Assembly (NCBI GenBank): GCA_020442095.1
Contig: JAGRKY010000258.1
Coordinates: forward strand, 1 to 5,755
Origin: Bauldia sp.
Lineage (GTDB): Bacteria > Pseudomonadota > Alphaproteobacteria > Rhizobiales > Kaistiaceae
DNA length: 5,755 bases
Direction: 5' to 3'
A program made the translations under genes and the position numbers. The notes under the pieces are model-generated. The model saw only the letters and a list, made by a program, of their open reading frames with translations, was not told the DNA's origin and searched no databases. Of this stretch, positions 4,737 through 5,755 are shown piece by piece; the stretch's first letter is position 1, and each line of letters starts with the position of its first letter.

Positions 4737-5755
4737 ACGAAGAAGACGACGAGGTGCACGGCCCCCTGCAGCATGTTGGTGCGGGTCGCGCCGAAGGTCA
4801 GGATGCTCAGCGTCAACGTCAGGACCAGCAGCACCATCTCCGTGCCTTCGAGGCCGAGCTCGAGATGGGTCCCGGTGGCGAGCGCGATGATCACCACCGC
4901 CGGCACCGTCATGCTGATCGTCGCGAGCGCCGAGCCAAGGCAGATATTCACCGACCGCTGGAGGTGATTGAGGGCCGCGGCCTTCAGGGCCGCGACGCCT
5001 TCCGGCGTCAGCACCAGGATCGCCACCAGCACGCCGCCCAGGGCGTTGGGAAGCGCGAAGGCATCGATCCCGAAATCGATCAGCGCCGCGAGTTTCTTGG
5101 ACAACAGCACGATCGGCAGCAGTGTCAGGACCAGAAACAGGGCGTGATAGGGCACCGACCGGACGTTGAGATCATGATGCTTCTTGTGACCGTCCGGCTC
5201 CTGCGCGCCGGTCTCCGCCACCGTTGCCGCCGGTTGATCGAAATAGGCCCGGTGTCGGGTCGTCTGCATCGCCAGGAACGTCGCGTAGAGCACCAGTGTC
5301 ATGGCCGCGAACAGGACCGACTGCATCGTCGTCAGGCTGCCGTCGGGCGTCGATGTCGTGAAGTTCGGCAGGATCAGCGACACCGTCGCAAGGGTCAGCA
5401 GAACGCCGAGGAAAGCGCGCGCGCCCTGGAGGTTGTATTCCTGCTCCTTGTGCCGGATGCCGCCGACCAGCAGCGACAGCCCCACCATCCCGTTCATCAC
5501 GATGATCACCACCGCGAGCATCGTGTCGCGCGCCAGCGTCGGCTCGGCATTGCCGTTCAGCATCAAGGCGGCGATCACCGACACTTCGATGCCGATGACC
5601 GAAATCGTCAGGATCAGCGTGCCGTAGGGTTCGCCGAGCAGCTCCGCGAGGCTGTCGGCGTGGCGGACCACCCCGAAGGCGCACCACACCATCACCACGA
5701 AGACCCAGACGAACAGGCCGACGAGGACTAGCGGGTTGTCGAGGTTGTAGAACCA
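4709..5755 (-). CDS. ChaA/CaxA-type cation/proton antiporter (N-terminus outside window)
   Basis: This is an inner-membrane antiporter of the ChaA/CaxA branch of the Ca2+/cation superfamily, expected to export Ca2+ and/or Na+/K+ in exchange for protons. 348 residues are visible and the frame is still open at base 5755. E. coli ChaA has 366 residues, so only a short N-terminal piece is likely missing. Two family repeats are clear. The first is VVRHADSLAELLGEPYGTLI (visible residues about 29-48), followed by TISVIGIEV (50-58). The second is VLTPEGVAALKAAALNHLQR (248-267), followed by SVNICLGSALATISMTVPAV. The repeats' conserved acidic residues (Glu57 and Glu252) are present. About ten hydrophobic segments are visible. 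Between the two halves lies a hydrophilic loop (about 165-200) with Asp, Glu and His, including HKKHHD. An internal GTG at 5698 is not taken as the start, because conserved-looking hydrophobic sequence continues before it. Confidence 0.92.
   Translation of the reverse strand, partial: WFYNLDNPLVLVGLFVWVFVVMVWCAFGVVRHADSLAELLGEPYGTLILTISVIGIEVSVIAALMLNGNAEPTLARDTMLAVVIIVMNGMVGLSLLVGGIRHKEQEYNLQGARAFLGVLLTLATVSLILPNFTTSTPDGSLTTMQSVLFAAMTLVLYATFLAMQTTRHRAYFDQPAATVAETGAQEPDGHKKHHDLNVRSVPYHALFLVLTLLPIVLLSKKLAALIDFGIDAFALPNALGGVLVAILVLTPEGVAALKAAALNHLQRSVNICLGSALATISMTVPAVVIIALATGTHLELGLEGTEMVLLVLTLTLSILTFGATRTNMLQGAVHLVVFFVYFVLIFDP

Noticed and set aside
3929..5731. A 600-codon open frame on the + strand covering the MpaB gene and running antisense through the antiporter
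   Set aside because: Its translation is Arg/Gly/His/Gln-rich low-complexity sequence, as expected of an off-frame in high-GC DNA. The MpaB and antiporter frames show clear family motifs instead.

Overview
The window is high-GC (roughly two thirds G+C by eye) and tightly coded. The gene content suggests an alphaproteobacterium, most likely of the Hyphomicrobiales (Rhizobiales) type: a KatG tail, a small secreted Cys-rich-repeat protein, a periplasmic OmpA-domain protein, a DinB-family protein closely similar to alphaproteobacterial relatives, an MpaB/DUF2236 oxygenase and a ChaA/CaxA antiporter. This placement comes from protein resemblance and base composition recalled from memory, not from a search. 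No genus is claimed.

Layout, left to right. (1) 1-584, + strand: the 3' end of katG (catalase-peroxidase), closed by a textbook intrinsic terminator (641-677). (2) 678-794: a leader region with a perfect 15-bp tandem duplication, followed by a DUF502/COV1-like two-pass membrane protein (795-1451). (3) 1573-2001 and 2051-2641, + strand: two secreted proteins 49 bp apart, a double Cys-rich-repeat protein and an OmpA C-terminal-domain protein, probably co-transcribed. A hairpin precedes the first one's ribosome binding site. (4) 2667-3161, - strand: a secreted barrel protein resembling the allene-oxide-cyclase-like family. It converges on the OmpA gene, and a hairpin fills the 25-bp gap and touches both stop codons. 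(5) A 74-bp divergent intergenic region, then + strand DinB (GTG start at 3236) and an MpaB/DUF2236 protein (from 3771) 19 bp apart. (6) 4709-5755, - strand: a ChaA/CaxA-type cation/proton antiporter, open at the right edge. Its 3' end overlaps the MpaB gene tail-to-tail by 28 bp.

Functionally this looks like ordinary chromosome with a stress and envelope flavour: peroxide removal (KatG), envelope-associated proteins (Cys-rich repeat, OmpA, AOC-like barrel), a DinB/MpaB pair of unknown substrate and cation homeostasis. Nothing marks a mobile element, CRISPR array, RNA gene, prophage or defence island. I see no convincing undescribed system. The items most worth a second look are the small structured elements (katG terminator, tandem 15-mer, pre-SD hairpin, bidirectional hairpin, 28-bp convergent overlap) and the poorly characterised secreted proteins.
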